DNA from: Paenibacillus sp. FSL R5-0517
GTDB lineage: Bacteria > Bacillota > Bacilli > Paenibacillales > Paenibacillaceae
DNA length: 64,000 nt
NCBI RefSeq assembly: GCF_037974355.1
Contig: NZ_CP150235.1
Location: forward strand, 1,426,001-1,490,000
Reading direction: 5' to 3'
Shown here one piece after another: positions 46,022-55,047 of the stretch. Both the position numbers and the translations under genes were made by a program. Position 1 is the stretch's first letter. Each line of letters begins with the position of its first letter. The notes beneath the pieces were generated by a model. It did no database searches. It was not told the origin of the DNA and saw only the letters and a program-made list of their open reading frames with translations.

Positions 46022-46966
46022 ATGAACCCCTTGGTATCTTGCATCATTACGACCCATAACCGGGCCGAGTTATTGAAAAATGCGTTGAGAAGTGTACGAG
46101 AGCAAACACATCCGTATCTGGAGATTTTCATTGTGGATGATGGATCAGAAGACCAGACGCCAGAGATCTGTCAGGCTTGGGCCCGGGATGATTCACGGAT
46201 TCGGTACATTCGGGTTCCATATCCCAAAGGAGCCAATCATGCACGGAATGTGGGGATATCCCAAGCCAATGGCAAGTACATTGCCTTCCTGGATGATGAT
46301 GATGAATGGATGGCCGACAAAATTAAAACCCAGGCGGAAGTGCTGGAGCGTACGCAGGAATCGTTTACCTTTTGCAGCAAGTATCTCGCATACACGAATG
46401 AGCAGCATCAGGTGGTCAAACGGAAATTGTCGGTGGAGCCTCGTGATATTGTGCGGTATGAGGATCTGCTTACATTCAACTGGATCGGGGAAACGTCCAA
46501 AATCATGGTACTTACCTCGCTTGCCCGTGAAGTTCGATTTGATGAGAATCTGACATCCGCTCAGGACTATGATTTTTATCTGCGCATATTGAAACGAGGC
46601 TACATTGCCGTGAATGTGAAAGAACCGCTCGTGGATATCAATATCCATAGCGGGCCGCGCATTTCAACCTCCACAACGGCCAAGTACAAAGGCCAACGCA
46701 AAATTATTTTGAAATACTACAACGATATGTCCAAGGAACAGAAACGCCGCCAATTACATCATTATCGAATGCTCGAATGGTCGAGAAATACTCTGCGCAA
46801 TAACGTTTATTTGAAAAAAGCACTGTCGCTGTATCCCTGGTGGAAGGATTGGGTGCTGCTCAAGCGTAATACCAAAATTATGATGCAAGGTTTTCTGATG
46901 AGATTTCATGCAAGGCGCGCAGTTGGAACGTATAGAGAGGAACCTGTGCGAATGAAACTAAAGTAA
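46022..46966 (+). CDS. Glycosyltransferase family 2 protein (A)
   Basis: 314 residues, ATG 46022 with AAAGGTG. N-terminal GT-A domain: LVSCIITTHNRAELLKNAL opening, IVDDGSEDQT near residue 38, metal-binding DDDDE near residue 94 (FLDDDDEWM). C-terminal about 100 residues are basic and could lie on the membrane. It is an inverting transferase adding one sugar. Confidence 0.93.
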   Translation: MNPLVSCIITTHNRAELLKNALRSVREQTHPYLEIFIVDDGSEDQTPEICQAWARDDSRIRYIRVPYPKGANHARNVGISQANGKYIAFLDDDDEWMADKIKTQAEVLERTQESFTFCSKYLAYTNEQHQVVKRKLSVEPRDIVRYEDLLTFNWIGETSKIMVLTSLAREVRFDENLTSAQDYDFYLRILKRGYIAVNVKEPLVDINIHSGPRISTSTTAKYKGQRKIILKYYNDMSKEQKRRQLHHYRMLEWSRNTLRNNVYLKKALSLYPWWKDWVLLKRNTKIMMQGFLMRFHARRAVGTYREEPVRMKLK

Positions 46967-46977
46967 GAGGTGTCTGG

Positions 46978-48000
46978 ATGGAAAATCCGACGGTGTATAT
47001 GCTGCCTAAGATGATTGAGAACAATAAATTTAATGAGCTGTTATCCGATTCCATTGAGAACAAGGGATGGGAAGTAAAACAGTTTACCAAAAAAGATCTA
47101 ATCAAACTGAGAAAAAATGATGTGCTGCATTTTCATTGGCCCAGCTTCTATTACAGAGGTTCATCCGTGCTGTCAACCGTGATCAAATCCATTCTATATG
47201 TATTGATGATTTGTTTTGCGCGGTTGCGCGGTGTCAAGTTGTTTTGGACGGTGCACAATATCTGGCCTCACAACAGCGGTAAGACGCGTTTCGATTATTG
47301 GATGAGAAAAATACTGGTCCGAAACTGCTCCAAGCTGATTGTCATGGGCAAACCCCTGATCTCTGAGATCTGTTCGACGTTCGGGATTGATCCCAGCCGG
47401 ATCGAGGTTATTCCGCATGGACATTACAAGGGCGTGTATCAGGGAAAAGGCGTGAATATTCGCTCCCGGTTTGGCATCCCGGAGGATAGTTATGTGTACG
47501 CGTTCTTCGGTCAGGTGTCACCCTACAAGGGCGTGGATGATTTGCTGGAGGCATTCAAGGAACTGGATTCGGACCAGGCCCATTTGTTGATTGCCGGTAA
47601 AAAAGTGAAGGACTACGATCTCGGTGAAGAATTCCTCGAGAGCGGTCATATTCATACCCATTTTCATTTTATTGAAGATGATGAATATTCGGACTATTTT
47701 GATGCGGTCGATTCCATCATTCTGCCATACAAGCAAATTGCAACTTCTGGTAGTGCAATTCTGGCTTTGACCTTCTGTAAACCGGTGGTGGCACCACGGA
47801 TTGGCTTGTTGGAGGAATACCTGCCCGATGATTGTGCGGTACTCTATGAACCTTCGGATCCGGATGGATTGCTTAAAGCGATGAATATGATCCGTTTAAA
47901 ACAATCGGAGTTTCAGGAAGGCAGTGGTTTTGTCAAAGCGTTAGAGCGGCTGGATTGGCCAGTGATTGCCCAAAGGACACTTACCCTGTACTCCAGTTAG
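46978..48000 (+). CDS. GT-B type glycosyltransferase
   Basis: 340 residues from ATG 46978 (AGAGGTG). N-terminal HFHWPSF motif near residue 49 and WTVHNIWPHNS near 88, then GQVSPYKGVDDLLEAF near 180 and a C-terminal SGSAILALTFCKPVVAPRIG near 256. These fit the GT1/GT4-like beta-mannosyl or glucuronosyltransferase type, such as GumI-like or WbnK-like enzymes. Given manC and ugd in the same cluster it could use GDP-mannose or UDP-glucuronate, which is inference. Confidence 0.85.
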   Translation: MENPTVYMLPKMIENNKFNELLSDSIENKGWEVKQFTKKDLIKLRKNDVLHFHWPSFYYRGSSVLSTVIKSILYVLMICFARLRGVKLFWTVHNIWPHNSGKTRFDYWMRKILVRNCSKLIVMGKPLISEICSTFGIDPSRIEVIPHGHYKGVYQGKGVNIRSRFGIPEDSYVYAFFGQVSPYKGVDDLLEAFKELDSDQAHLLIAGKKVKDYDLGEEFLESGHIHTHFHFIEDDEYSDYFDAVDSIILPYKQIATSGSAILALTFCKPVVAPRIGLLEEYLPDDCAVLYEPSDPDGLLKAMNMIRLKQSEFQEGSGFVKALERLDWPVIAQRTLTLYSS

Positions 48001-48043
48001 TGCAGATGAGAGGGTGGACCTAATTGAACAATATGGGGATGAA

Positions 48044-48949
48044 ATGATGAAGGTAACCGTCGCGATCTGTACGTATAACCGTGCACATGATGTGGTAGAG
48101 GCGATACGAAGTGCAATACAACAGAATTACGCAAGCAGCGACTATGAGATCATACTGATTGATAATAATTCGAAAGATAACACACGGGAAATCGTGCTTC
48201 AAACGATCTTGCAGCATGAGACCCATTCGATCCGGTATGTGTTGGAAGAAAAGCAAGGCTTGTCTGTAGCCCGTAACCGGGCCATTCACGAGGCGCGCGG
48301 CGAGTATATCCTGTTTCTTGACGATGATGCCTTTGCTTGCAGGGATTGGATTCGCCAGATCGTTAGTGTGTTTGAGATGAGTGAAGATATCGGATGTGTC
48401 GGTGGCAAGATTGATCCGATCTGGGAAGTACCAGAACCGATGTGGATTCCACCCGAGAATAGGTCGCTGTTCACCATTCTGGATTTTGCAGATGAAGTCA
48501 CTGAAATGAAAAGCCCCTATATTCCATTTGGTGCGAATGTGGCTTTTCGGTTATCCGTCTTTGAACAACTGGCTCCCTTCCGTGAAGACCTTGGAAGAGT
48601 GGGCAACAATCTTCTCTCCAGTGAAGAGAGTGAGTTAATTGCAAGAATACGGACAAAGTTCAAGGTATATTACACGCCGTATGGGGCAGTACAACATAAA
48701 GTAGCCAAAGAGCGAACGACGAAGAACTGGTTTCTGCGCCGAATCTATTGGCAGGGTGTGAGTGATGCCATTCGTGATCAGGATCGTGGTGTTGTGCGTA
48801 CGGCCAAACATGGCATCAAGCTGGCACAGGGGATAACAACTTCTCTGATCTACATCTATAATGCAGATCGGTTCACACGTCAGCTTGCCAAAGTATGTTA
48901 CCGAAACGGCATGATTGTTGGGTCGCTTCGTCAAAACAGTAAGGGATGA
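48044..48949 (+). CDS. Glycosyltransferase family 2 protein (B)
   Basis: 301 residues. Start ATG 48044 (or 48047) after GGGGATG; the open frame upstream overlaps the preceding gene. GT-A motifs: VAICTYNRAHDVVEAI, ILIDNNSKDNT near residue 40, FLDDDAFAC near residue 90. C-terminal part includes amphipathic segments (WFLRRIYWQGVSDAI). It probably adds a later sugar of the repeat. Confidence 0.9.
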   Translation: MMKVTVAICTYNRAHDVVEAIRSAIQQNYASSDYEIILIDNNSKDNTREIVLQTILQHETHSIRYVLEEKQGLSVARNRAIHEARGEYILFLDDDAFACRDWIRQIVSVFEMSEDIGCVGGKIDPIWEVPEPMWIPPENRSLFTILDFADEVTEMKSPYIPFGANVAFRLSVFEQLAPFREDLGRVGNNLLSSEESELIARIRTKFKVYYTPYGAVQHKVAKERTTKNWFLRRIYWQGVSDAIRDQDRGVVRTAKHGIKLAQGITTSLIYIYNADRFTRQLAKVCYRNGMIVGSLRQNSKG

Positions 48950-48957
48950 GGATCGCT

Positions 48958-50334
48958 ATGGCGCAAGTTGCACTTCGCAAAGTATTCAGAGGAAATGGCT
49001 TAATGAGTGCCATATTTCAGACAAGTGGAACCAATCTGCTGGTCATGACACTGACGATGCTGTCTTCCATTTTGACGTCACGCATGTTCGGCGTAGAGGG
49101 AAAGGGCGCATTCTCAGCCATCCTGTTCTGGCCTGCGCTCTTAACCGGATTGGTCGGATTCGGACTACCCACGTCTATCATCTATAACATCAAACAGAGT
49201 GCAACCGAGAAGAGTGCACAGTATGTTCGATTAAGTTTTCTTTTTCAAGTTCCAGTGTGCATCATCATTGGTGTTGTGGCCTGGTTTGGATTACCTTTCT
49301 GGCTCTCCAGCTTTCCGCCGGAGGTCGTGCAGATCTCCAGATGGTATACGATTGCTACGGTTCCTGTACTTATTGTCATCAATCTCATATCAGCCCTCTC
49401 GCAGAGTCGGGAGAAATTTGCTGTATATAATGGCATCCGGTTGATGATCCCCCTGTTTAATGTAGGTGGGCTTTTTGTGTTATGGGGCCTGGGCATGCTG
49501 AGCATTCAGCTCGCGGCTGCGATCTATTTTGTAACCAGCTTCTCCGTGGTGGCGTGGGCCATCTATGCCAACCGTAATGAATTGAGACTGAGATGGTTCA
49601 AGGATCGGGTGGACCGGAGCTCAGCCAAGAAGCTTTTTGGTTATGGCAGCAGGGTGTATGGCGTTGAATTGTTAGGAACGCTGTATACCCAATTCGATAA
49701 AATCATTATTTTGGCTTTGCTCACCCCGCGTGATTTTGGACTGTATTCCGTCGTATTTGCCTTATCCCGAATCTATAATGCCGTTCAGACGGCGATTAGC
49801 AATGTGGTTTTCCCAAAAGTGACCGGATTGCCTCAAGAGCAGATTATTCGAACGGTTGGCAGAGCCTTCCGCATCTCGCTCATGGTCATGATGATCATCG
49901 TAATTCCTACCATGTTTGTGGGGAACTACCTGATGGGTCTTCTGTTTGGCTCCGAATTCCTGGAAGCGAGCGTCGCATTTTATATTTTGGCTGTGGAATG
50001 CATCATTGGTGGTGGTTCATGGATTCTGGCATCCGCATTTAATGCGCTTGGACGACCAGGGCTTGTGATGATCAGACAGCTCATTGCACTCTCGGTGACG
50101 GTGGCCTTGTTCTTCGTGTTCACCCCGCTATGGGGGCTCAACGGAATTGCGATTGCTTTATTGATCGGGTCCATTGTACGAATGGTAGTCACTGTGGCCG
50201 CGATGAAGATTGTATTCAAGGTGAAGTTCGCCGCCATGTTCTATGACAAGGAAGATCTGCCGTTTCTCTATGAACGGTTAAACAAAAAAAGAAGAAGAGT
50301 CACCCAAGGAGGAGATGGAGATGCTGGGCACTAA
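48958..50334 (+). CDS. Polysaccharide flippase (Wzx-like)
   Basis: 458 residues. ATG 48958 has GAGG six bases upstream; ATG 48946 overlaps the preceding stop (ATGA) and is an alternative. About 12-14 membrane helices in the MATE/PST fold, with opening LLVMTLTMLSSILTSRMFGVEGKG near residue 25 and a basic tail (LNKKRRRVTQGG). Such proteins flip lipid-linked repeat units to the outer face for the Wzy polymerase. Confidence 0.93.
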   Translation: MAQVALRKVFRGNGLMSAIFQTSGTNLLVMTLTMLSSILTSRMFGVEGKGAFSAILFWPALLTGLVGFGLPTSIIYNIKQSATEKSAQYVRLSFLFQVPVCIIIGVVAWFGLPFWLSSFPPEVVQISRWYTIATVPVLIVINLISALSQSREKFAVYNGIRLMIPLFNVGGLFVLWGLGMLSIQLAAAIYFVTSFSVVAWAIYANRNELRLRWFKDRVDRSSAKKLFGYGSRVYGVELLGTLYTQFDKIIILALLTPRDFGLYSVVFALSRIYNAVQTAISNVVFPKVTGLPQEQIIRTVGRAFRISLMVMMIIVIPTMFVGNYLMGLLFGSEFLEASVAFYILAVECIIGGGSWILASAFNALGRPGLVMIRQLIALSVTVALFFVFTPLWGLNGIAIALLIGSIVRMVVTVAAMKIVFKVKFAAMFYDKEDLPFLYERLNKKRRRVTQGGDGDAGH

Positions 50335-51349
50335 CAATATTCATCCAATGGAAGAGTTGAAGGGACATTTACGTCAGATTTTGAAGGTCATTCCACCGCG
50401 TACCGAAATCTATTATTTGGATTACCCGGTGCATAGCAATGGTGGCGACTTGTTGATTATGAAAGGGACTGAGGCTTTCTTCCGGGACAATGATATTCAA
50501 GTACGTGCCAGATACAGCATTCTGGATTGCCCTTTGTCTCTCAAGGTACCGGAAGGTATCACAATTGTGTTGCATGGGGGAGGTAACTTTGGTGACCTGT
50601 ACCCTGCTCATCAGAAATTGAGAGAACGAATGATTGCCCAGCATCCGAATCATCGGATTGTCATTCTGCCTCAGACGATGTTTTACAAAAGTGATATTGA
50701 ATTGAAAAAAACAGCCCAAGTATTCAATCGTCATAAGGATGTGCACTTTTTTGTCCGGGATACCTTATCTTATGAGATAGCCAGTAAAGAATTTCAACAA
50801 ACAAATGTTTATCTGTCTCCCGATATGGCGCATCAATTGTGGCCTCTGAAGTCCAAGAGCAAGCCCAATGCAGAGATGTTGTATTTCTTCCGTAAAGACA
50901 TTGAGAAGACTCAGAATCAGGTGCATTACGAATCCGTCAGTGGACCTAAAGCCACGTTTAAAGACTGGGAGACATTGTACAACCGGGTTGACCGGAAAAT
51001 CATTCGCATGATTACATCCCGGTTGAAGTCAGGGAAAGGCAGCTCTTTCGCCCGCTGGTTGTGGTACAAATACTCTGATCGGATGGTACATACGGCCATT
51101 AAGGAATTCAATAAGTACCAAACCATTACGACATCCCGTCTGCATGGACACATTCTGGCCTGTCTCCTGGATCAACCGAATATCCTGCTGGATAATTCAT
51201 ATGGCAAGAACTCGAATTATTATGCAGCCTGGACCAAGAGCAACCCAGCAGGCAGACTCGAATCCAATCAGACCAGCACATATACCAAGCAGACCGAGAC
51301 CGGCAAGGGAGCGAGTTCGGTCGTACTGTCAGATGGTGCAGCCCTATGA
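50321..51349 (+). CDS. Polysaccharide pyruvyl transferase family protein
   Basis: 342 residues. AAGGAGG is eight bases ahead of ATG 50321 (ATG 50315 is too close). Features of the family: YLDYPVHSNGGDLLIMKGTE near residue 30, VLHGGGNFGDLYP near residue 85 and the SRLHGHILACLLDQPNILLDNSYGKN stretch near residue 272. It transfers pyruvate from phosphoenolpyruvate as a ketal onto a sugar, which adds negative charge to the polymer. Ends overlapping the next start (ATGA). Confidence 0.94.
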   Translation: MLGTNNIHPMEELKGHLRQILKVIPPRTEIYYLDYPVHSNGGDLLIMKGTEAFFRDNDIQVRARYSILDCPLSLKVPEGITIVLHGGGNFGDLYPAHQKLRERMIAQHPNHRIVILPQTMFYKSDIELKKTAQVFNRHKDVHFFVRDTLSYEIASKEFQQTNVYLSPDMAHQLWPLKSKSKPNAEMLYFFRKDIEKTQNQVHYESVSGPKATFKDWETLYNRVDRKIIRMITSRLKSGKGSSFARWLWYKYSDRMVHTAIKEFNKYQTITTSRLHGHILACLLDQPNILLDNSYGKNSNYYAAWTKSNPAGRLESNQTSTYTKQTETGKGASSVVLSDGAAL

Positions 51350-52728
51350 GAAGTATTCTGTTATCCGGTGGTTCTGGCAAGCGACTCTGGCCGTTATCCA
51401 ATGATTCCAGATCCAAGCAGTTTCTTAAAGTGCTCCATGGGCCGGGGGGGAGTCCGGAATCCATGGTACAGCGGGTATGGCGACAGTTGAATCATGCCGG
51501 ACTTGCATCACAGGCGCTGATCGCAACTAGTTTGCCACAGGTCGAGATTCTGACTTCTCAGTTGGGAGATGATGTGAGACTGGTCGTGGAGCCAGAACGG
51601 AGAGATACGTTTCCTGCAATTGCGCTGGCAGCCTCCTATCTTTATTCCGTAGAGAGTGTGAGTTTGAATGAGACGATTGCAGTGTTGCCGGTGGATCCTT
51701 TTGTTGAAAAAGAATTCTTCGAAGTGCTGGCAACCTTGCCGGAGATACTCGATAAGTCAGGTGCCGATCTGGCCTTAATGGGAGTTGTGCCGACCTATCC
51801 GTCAGAGAAGTACGGATACATCATTCCGCAATCCCGATCTTCCAGTGAAAATAACGATGAATACGTCAATGTAGCGAAGTTCCAGGAGAAACCCTGCGAA
51901 TCCGATGCGGTCCTTATGATGGAGCAGGCCGCATTATGGAATTGCGGGGTTTTTGCTTTTAAGCTGGGTTATTTGATCAATCTGCTGATTGAGATGGAAC
52001 TGCCGATCCAGTACGACGAGATGCTGAAGCAATACGGAAGATTGAACAAGATCAGCTTTGATTACCAGGTTGTCGAGAAGGCGAATCAGATTATCGCTAT
52101 TCCGTATAACGGATTTTGGAAAGATCTAGGCACATGGAACACACTCACGGAAGAGATGGGAACTTCGGTGGTAGGAAAAGGGTGGATTACAGGCGATTCC
52201 CTGAACACACATCTGGTCAATGAACTGAACATTCCGGTTGCCATATTGGGCTTGTCGAATGTGGTGGTGGCCGTAAGTCCGGATGGCATTCTGGTCAGTG
52301 ACAAAGAGGCAAGTCCACGCATCAAGGAAATCTTGAAGAACGAGGATCAACGTCCCATGTATGAGGAGCGTAGGTGGGGTTGCTACCGGGTTCTGGATTA
52401 CACCAGAAACGAAGCTGGTGGTGAGGTTCTTACCAAACGAATCTGCATCAGTGCCGGGAAAAATCTGAGTTATCAATACCATTTGCTTCGCAATGAGGTG
52501 TGGACGGTTGTATCGGGAACAGGCGAATTGATTCTGGATGGGCAGAGCCGAATGATCGGGCAGGGAGATACGGTGGTCATTGACCGGAGCATGCTTCATT
52601 CCGTCAGAGCCGTTACGGAACTGGAGATCATCGAAGTACAGATCGGAAGCCAGTTGATTGAGGAAGATATCGTTAGAGTGTCTACCGAATGGCAGGACAT
52701 TGTTCAGACATATGTGAAGCACGCGTAA
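51346..52728 (+). CDS. manC: Mannose-1-phosphate guanylyltransferase (with cupin domain)
   Basis: 460 residues, ATG 51346 overlapping the pyruvyl transferase stop. N-terminal nucleotidyltransferase motif LLSGGSGKRLWPLSND; FQEKPCESDAV near residue 185; C-terminal cupin with the ISAGKNLSYQYHLLRNEVWTVVSGTGEL segment (near residue 366) of the type II mannose-6-phosphate isomerase domain. It makes GDP-mannose from mannose-1-phosphate and GTP. Gly-Ser replaces one residue of the usual GGxGTRLWPLS motif (here GGSGKRLWPLS), a common variant. Confidence 0.9.
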   Translation: MRSILLSGGSGKRLWPLSNDSRSKQFLKVLHGPGGSPESMVQRVWRQLNHAGLASQALIATSLPQVEILTSQLGDDVRLVVEPERRDTFPAIALAASYLYSVESVSLNETIAVLPVDPFVEKEFFEVLATLPEILDKSGADLALMGVVPTYPSEKYGYIIPQSRSSSENNDEYVNVAKFQEKPCESDAVLMMEQAALWNCGVFAFKLGYLINLLIEMELPIQYDEMLKQYGRLNKISFDYQVVEKANQIIAIPYNGFWKDLGTWNTLTEEMGTSVVGKGWITGDSLNTHLVNELNIPVAILGLSNVVVAVSPDGILVSDKEASPRIKEILKNEDQRPMYEERRWGCYRVLDYTRNEAGGEVLTKRICISAGKNLSYQYHLLRNEVWTVVSGTGELILDGQSRMIGQGDTVVIDRSMLHSVRAVTELEIIEVQIGSQLIEEDIVRVSTEWQDIVQTYVKHA

Positions 52729-52760
52729 CCAACACATTAGGACATGGGGGAGATTATGGA

Positions 52761-54092
52761 ATGAATATTACGGTGATTGGCACAGGGTATGTGGGTTTGG
52801 TATCAGGCGTATGCTTTTCGGAACTGGGAAATAACGTGATCTGTGTCGACAATAATGTGGAAAAAGTGAATTTGTTGACGGATGGTCACGTTCCGATCTA
52901 TGAACCGGGTCTCAAGGACATTATGAATGCCAATATGAAAGCGGGTAGGCTGTCCTTCACGACGAACATTCAGGATGCCATCAGTCGTTCGGATATTATT
53001 ATCATCGCTGTAGGAACACCATCCCTGTCTAATGGCGAAGCGAATCTGAGTTATATTGAGCTTGTTGCACGAGAAATTGGTTCTCATATGGATAATTATA
53101 AAATAATAATGACTAAAAGCACTGTTCCTGTCGGAACTAACGATCGTATTCAGGAATGGATCAGCAGTTTGACGAATCATCCATTTGACATGGCATCGGT
53201 ACCAGAGTTCCTGCGTGAAGGTACCGCTGTGCAGGACACACTGTATCCTGACCGGATAGTCATTGGCACACATAGCGATCGGGCAATTGCCACCTTGAAA
53301 GAGCTGCATCAGCCATTAACCGATCAGATTATTGTCACGGATATTCGCTCAGCCGAAATGATTAAATATGCATCCAACGCATTTCTGGCAACCAAGATCT
53401 CCTTTATCAATGAAATTTCTAACATCTGTGAAAAAGTAGGCGCAGATGTCAGCCGCGTTGCTGAGGGTATGGGCTATGACAGACGAATCGGTGCTTCCTT
53501 CCTCAAGGCAGGCATTGGTTACGGAGGGTCCTGTTTCCCTAAGGATACACAAGCTCTGATTCAAATTGCAGGTAATGTGGATTATGACTTCAAACTGTTG
53601 AAGTCGGTGGTGGAAGTGAACAAGGATCAACGCTTCAACGTCATTCGCAAACTGGAAGACGCGTTGGGCTCGCTTGAAGGGAAGGAGATTGCGATCTGGG
53701 GGCTCGCCTTCAAGCCGGATACGGATGATGTTCGGGATGCTCCGGCAATTGAGATCATTCAGCGTTTGCTTGAGCAAGGAGCAGTCATTCGGGCGTACGA
53801 CCCCATTGCTACTGAGAACTTCCGCAAAGAGGTGGATTCTTCATCCATTACGTGGGAGGATCGTGCGATGAACGCAGCGGAGGGCGCTGATGCACTCTGT
53901 GTTCTGACCGAATGGAAAGAGTTCATGGAGGTTAATCTGACCGATTTGGCAGCACATATGAATCAGCCCATTCTGATTGATGGAAGAAATATTTATGGAG
54001 AAGAACAGATTCAAGACACCCCCTTTCAATACTACTCCGTCGGTCGTCCAGGTCTAACCAATATCGATGGAAGAAAAACGGCAGTTATCTGA
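52761..54092 (+). CDS. ugd: UDP-glucose 6-dehydrogenase
   Basis: 443 residues from ATG 52761 (GGGGGAG; the frame extends into manC without a site). NAD motif VIGTGYVGLVSG at residues 5-16, and the catalytic Cys near residue 259 in GIGYGGSCFPKDT. C-terminal UDP-binding domain FKPDTDDVRDAPAIEI near residue 320. It oxidises UDP-glucose from galU to UDP-glucuronate, so the polymer probably contains glucuronic acid. Confidence 0.96.
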   Translation: MNITVIGTGYVGLVSGVCFSELGNNVICVDNNVEKVNLLTDGHVPIYEPGLKDIMNANMKAGRLSFTTNIQDAISRSDIIIIAVGTPSLSNGEANLSYIELVAREIGSHMDNYKIIMTKSTVPVGTNDRIQEWISSLTNHPFDMASVPEFLREGTAVQDTLYPDRIVIGTHSDRAIATLKELHQPLTDQIIVTDIRSAEMIKYASNAFLATKISFINEISNICEKVGADVSRVAEGMGYDRRIGASFLKAGIGYGGSCFPKDTQALIQIAGNVDYDFKLLKSVVEVNKDQRFNVIRKLEDALGSLEGKEIAIWGLAFKPDTDDVRDAPAIEIIQRLLEQGAVIRAYDPIATENFRKEVDSSSITWEDRAMNAAEGADALCVLTEWKEFMEVNLTDLAAHMNQPILIDGRNIYGEEQIQDTPFQYYSVGRPGLTNIDGRKTAVI

Positions 54093-54105
54093 CGGAGGCC
54101 ATAAC

Positions 54106-55026
54106 ATGAGACGCGGGATTAAAATAACATTAGGTGCCATTTCCCTTGTTGCAGTCGTTATGATTGGATATTCTGTGTATCTGTATCTGCATGTTAAATC
54201 AGCGGCAGATCAGATGTATGAACCCCGGGAGCCCATCAAGCAGGTATCTATTGTCGACCAGAGGGGCGGGGGAGATTTCCCCGTGGACATGGAGAATGAG
54301 GAACCTTTCAATGCTTTGATTCTGGGTGTGGATGAGCGTTCGAATGATCGGGGTCGCTCCGACACCATGATTGTATTGAGTGTTAATCCTGCGAAACAAT
54401 CGGTACTTATGTTTAACATCCCCCGGGATACCCGAACTAGTATCGTTGGGCATGGCACGGAGGATAAGATCAACCATGCCTATGCCTTTGGGGGCGTTAA
54501 CATGTCTGTGCAAACGGTGGAACAAATGCTTGACATTCCCATACATTACTACATGAAAGTGAATATGGAGGGCTTTGCACAGGTCATCGACATGGTGGGT
54601 GGAGTGGACGTGAATAACCCGTTCGCATTTGACTACGAGGGTTACCGGTTTGAACAGGGGAATATTCATCTGGATGGTGAAGCTGCTTTGGGATTTTCGC
54701 GGATGCGTTATGATGATCCAAAGGGAGATCTTGGGCGTAATGACCGCCAGCGGGAGATTATCAAACAAGTGCTGAAGAATACGGTCCAGGTATCCAATGT
54801 GTTGCAACTGGAGACGTTGCTGGACGAAGTCAGTGCACATGTGAGAACCGACGTTACCTTTGATGAAATGAAGCAGATGTTCTCCAACTATCGTCCGGTG
54901 CTGAATCATATTGAATCTGTAGAGATCAAAGGCACAGGCAAGAAAATAGACGGCGTGTATTACTATATCGTGGAACAGTCAGAGCGAGACAGAATACATC
55001 AGATGATTGAAGGCCATTTAAAATGA
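54106..55026 (+). CDS. LytR-CpsA-Psr (LCP) family protein
   Basis: 306 residues from ATG 54106 (GGAGG upstream). One N-terminal membrane helix (about 7-29), then the extracellular LCP domain: ILGVDERSNDRGRSDTM near residue 75, the conserved NIPRDT stretch near residue 105, and ALGFSRMRYDDPKGDLGRNDRQREI near residue 206. LCP enzymes attach lipid-linked polymers to peptidoglycan. Its place here suggests that at least part of the EPS is cell-wall linked. Confidence 0.94.
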   Translation: MRRGIKITLGAISLVAVVMIGYSVYLYLHVKSAADQMYEPREPIKQVSIVDQRGGGDFPVDMENEEPFNALILGVDERSNDRGRSDTMIVLSVNPAKQSVLMFNIPRDTRTSIVGHGTEDKINHAYAFGGVNMSVQTVEQMLDIPIHYYMKVNMEGFAQVIDMVGGVDVNNPFAFDYEGYRFEQGNIHLDGEAALGFSRMRYDDPKGDLGRNDRQREIIKQVLKNTVQVSNVLQLETLLDEVSAHVRTDVTFDEMKQMFSNYRPVLNHIESVEIKGTGKKIDGVYYYIVEQSERDRIHQMIEGHLK

Positions 55027-55047
55027 TCAGATAGGGCGGTGAACCAG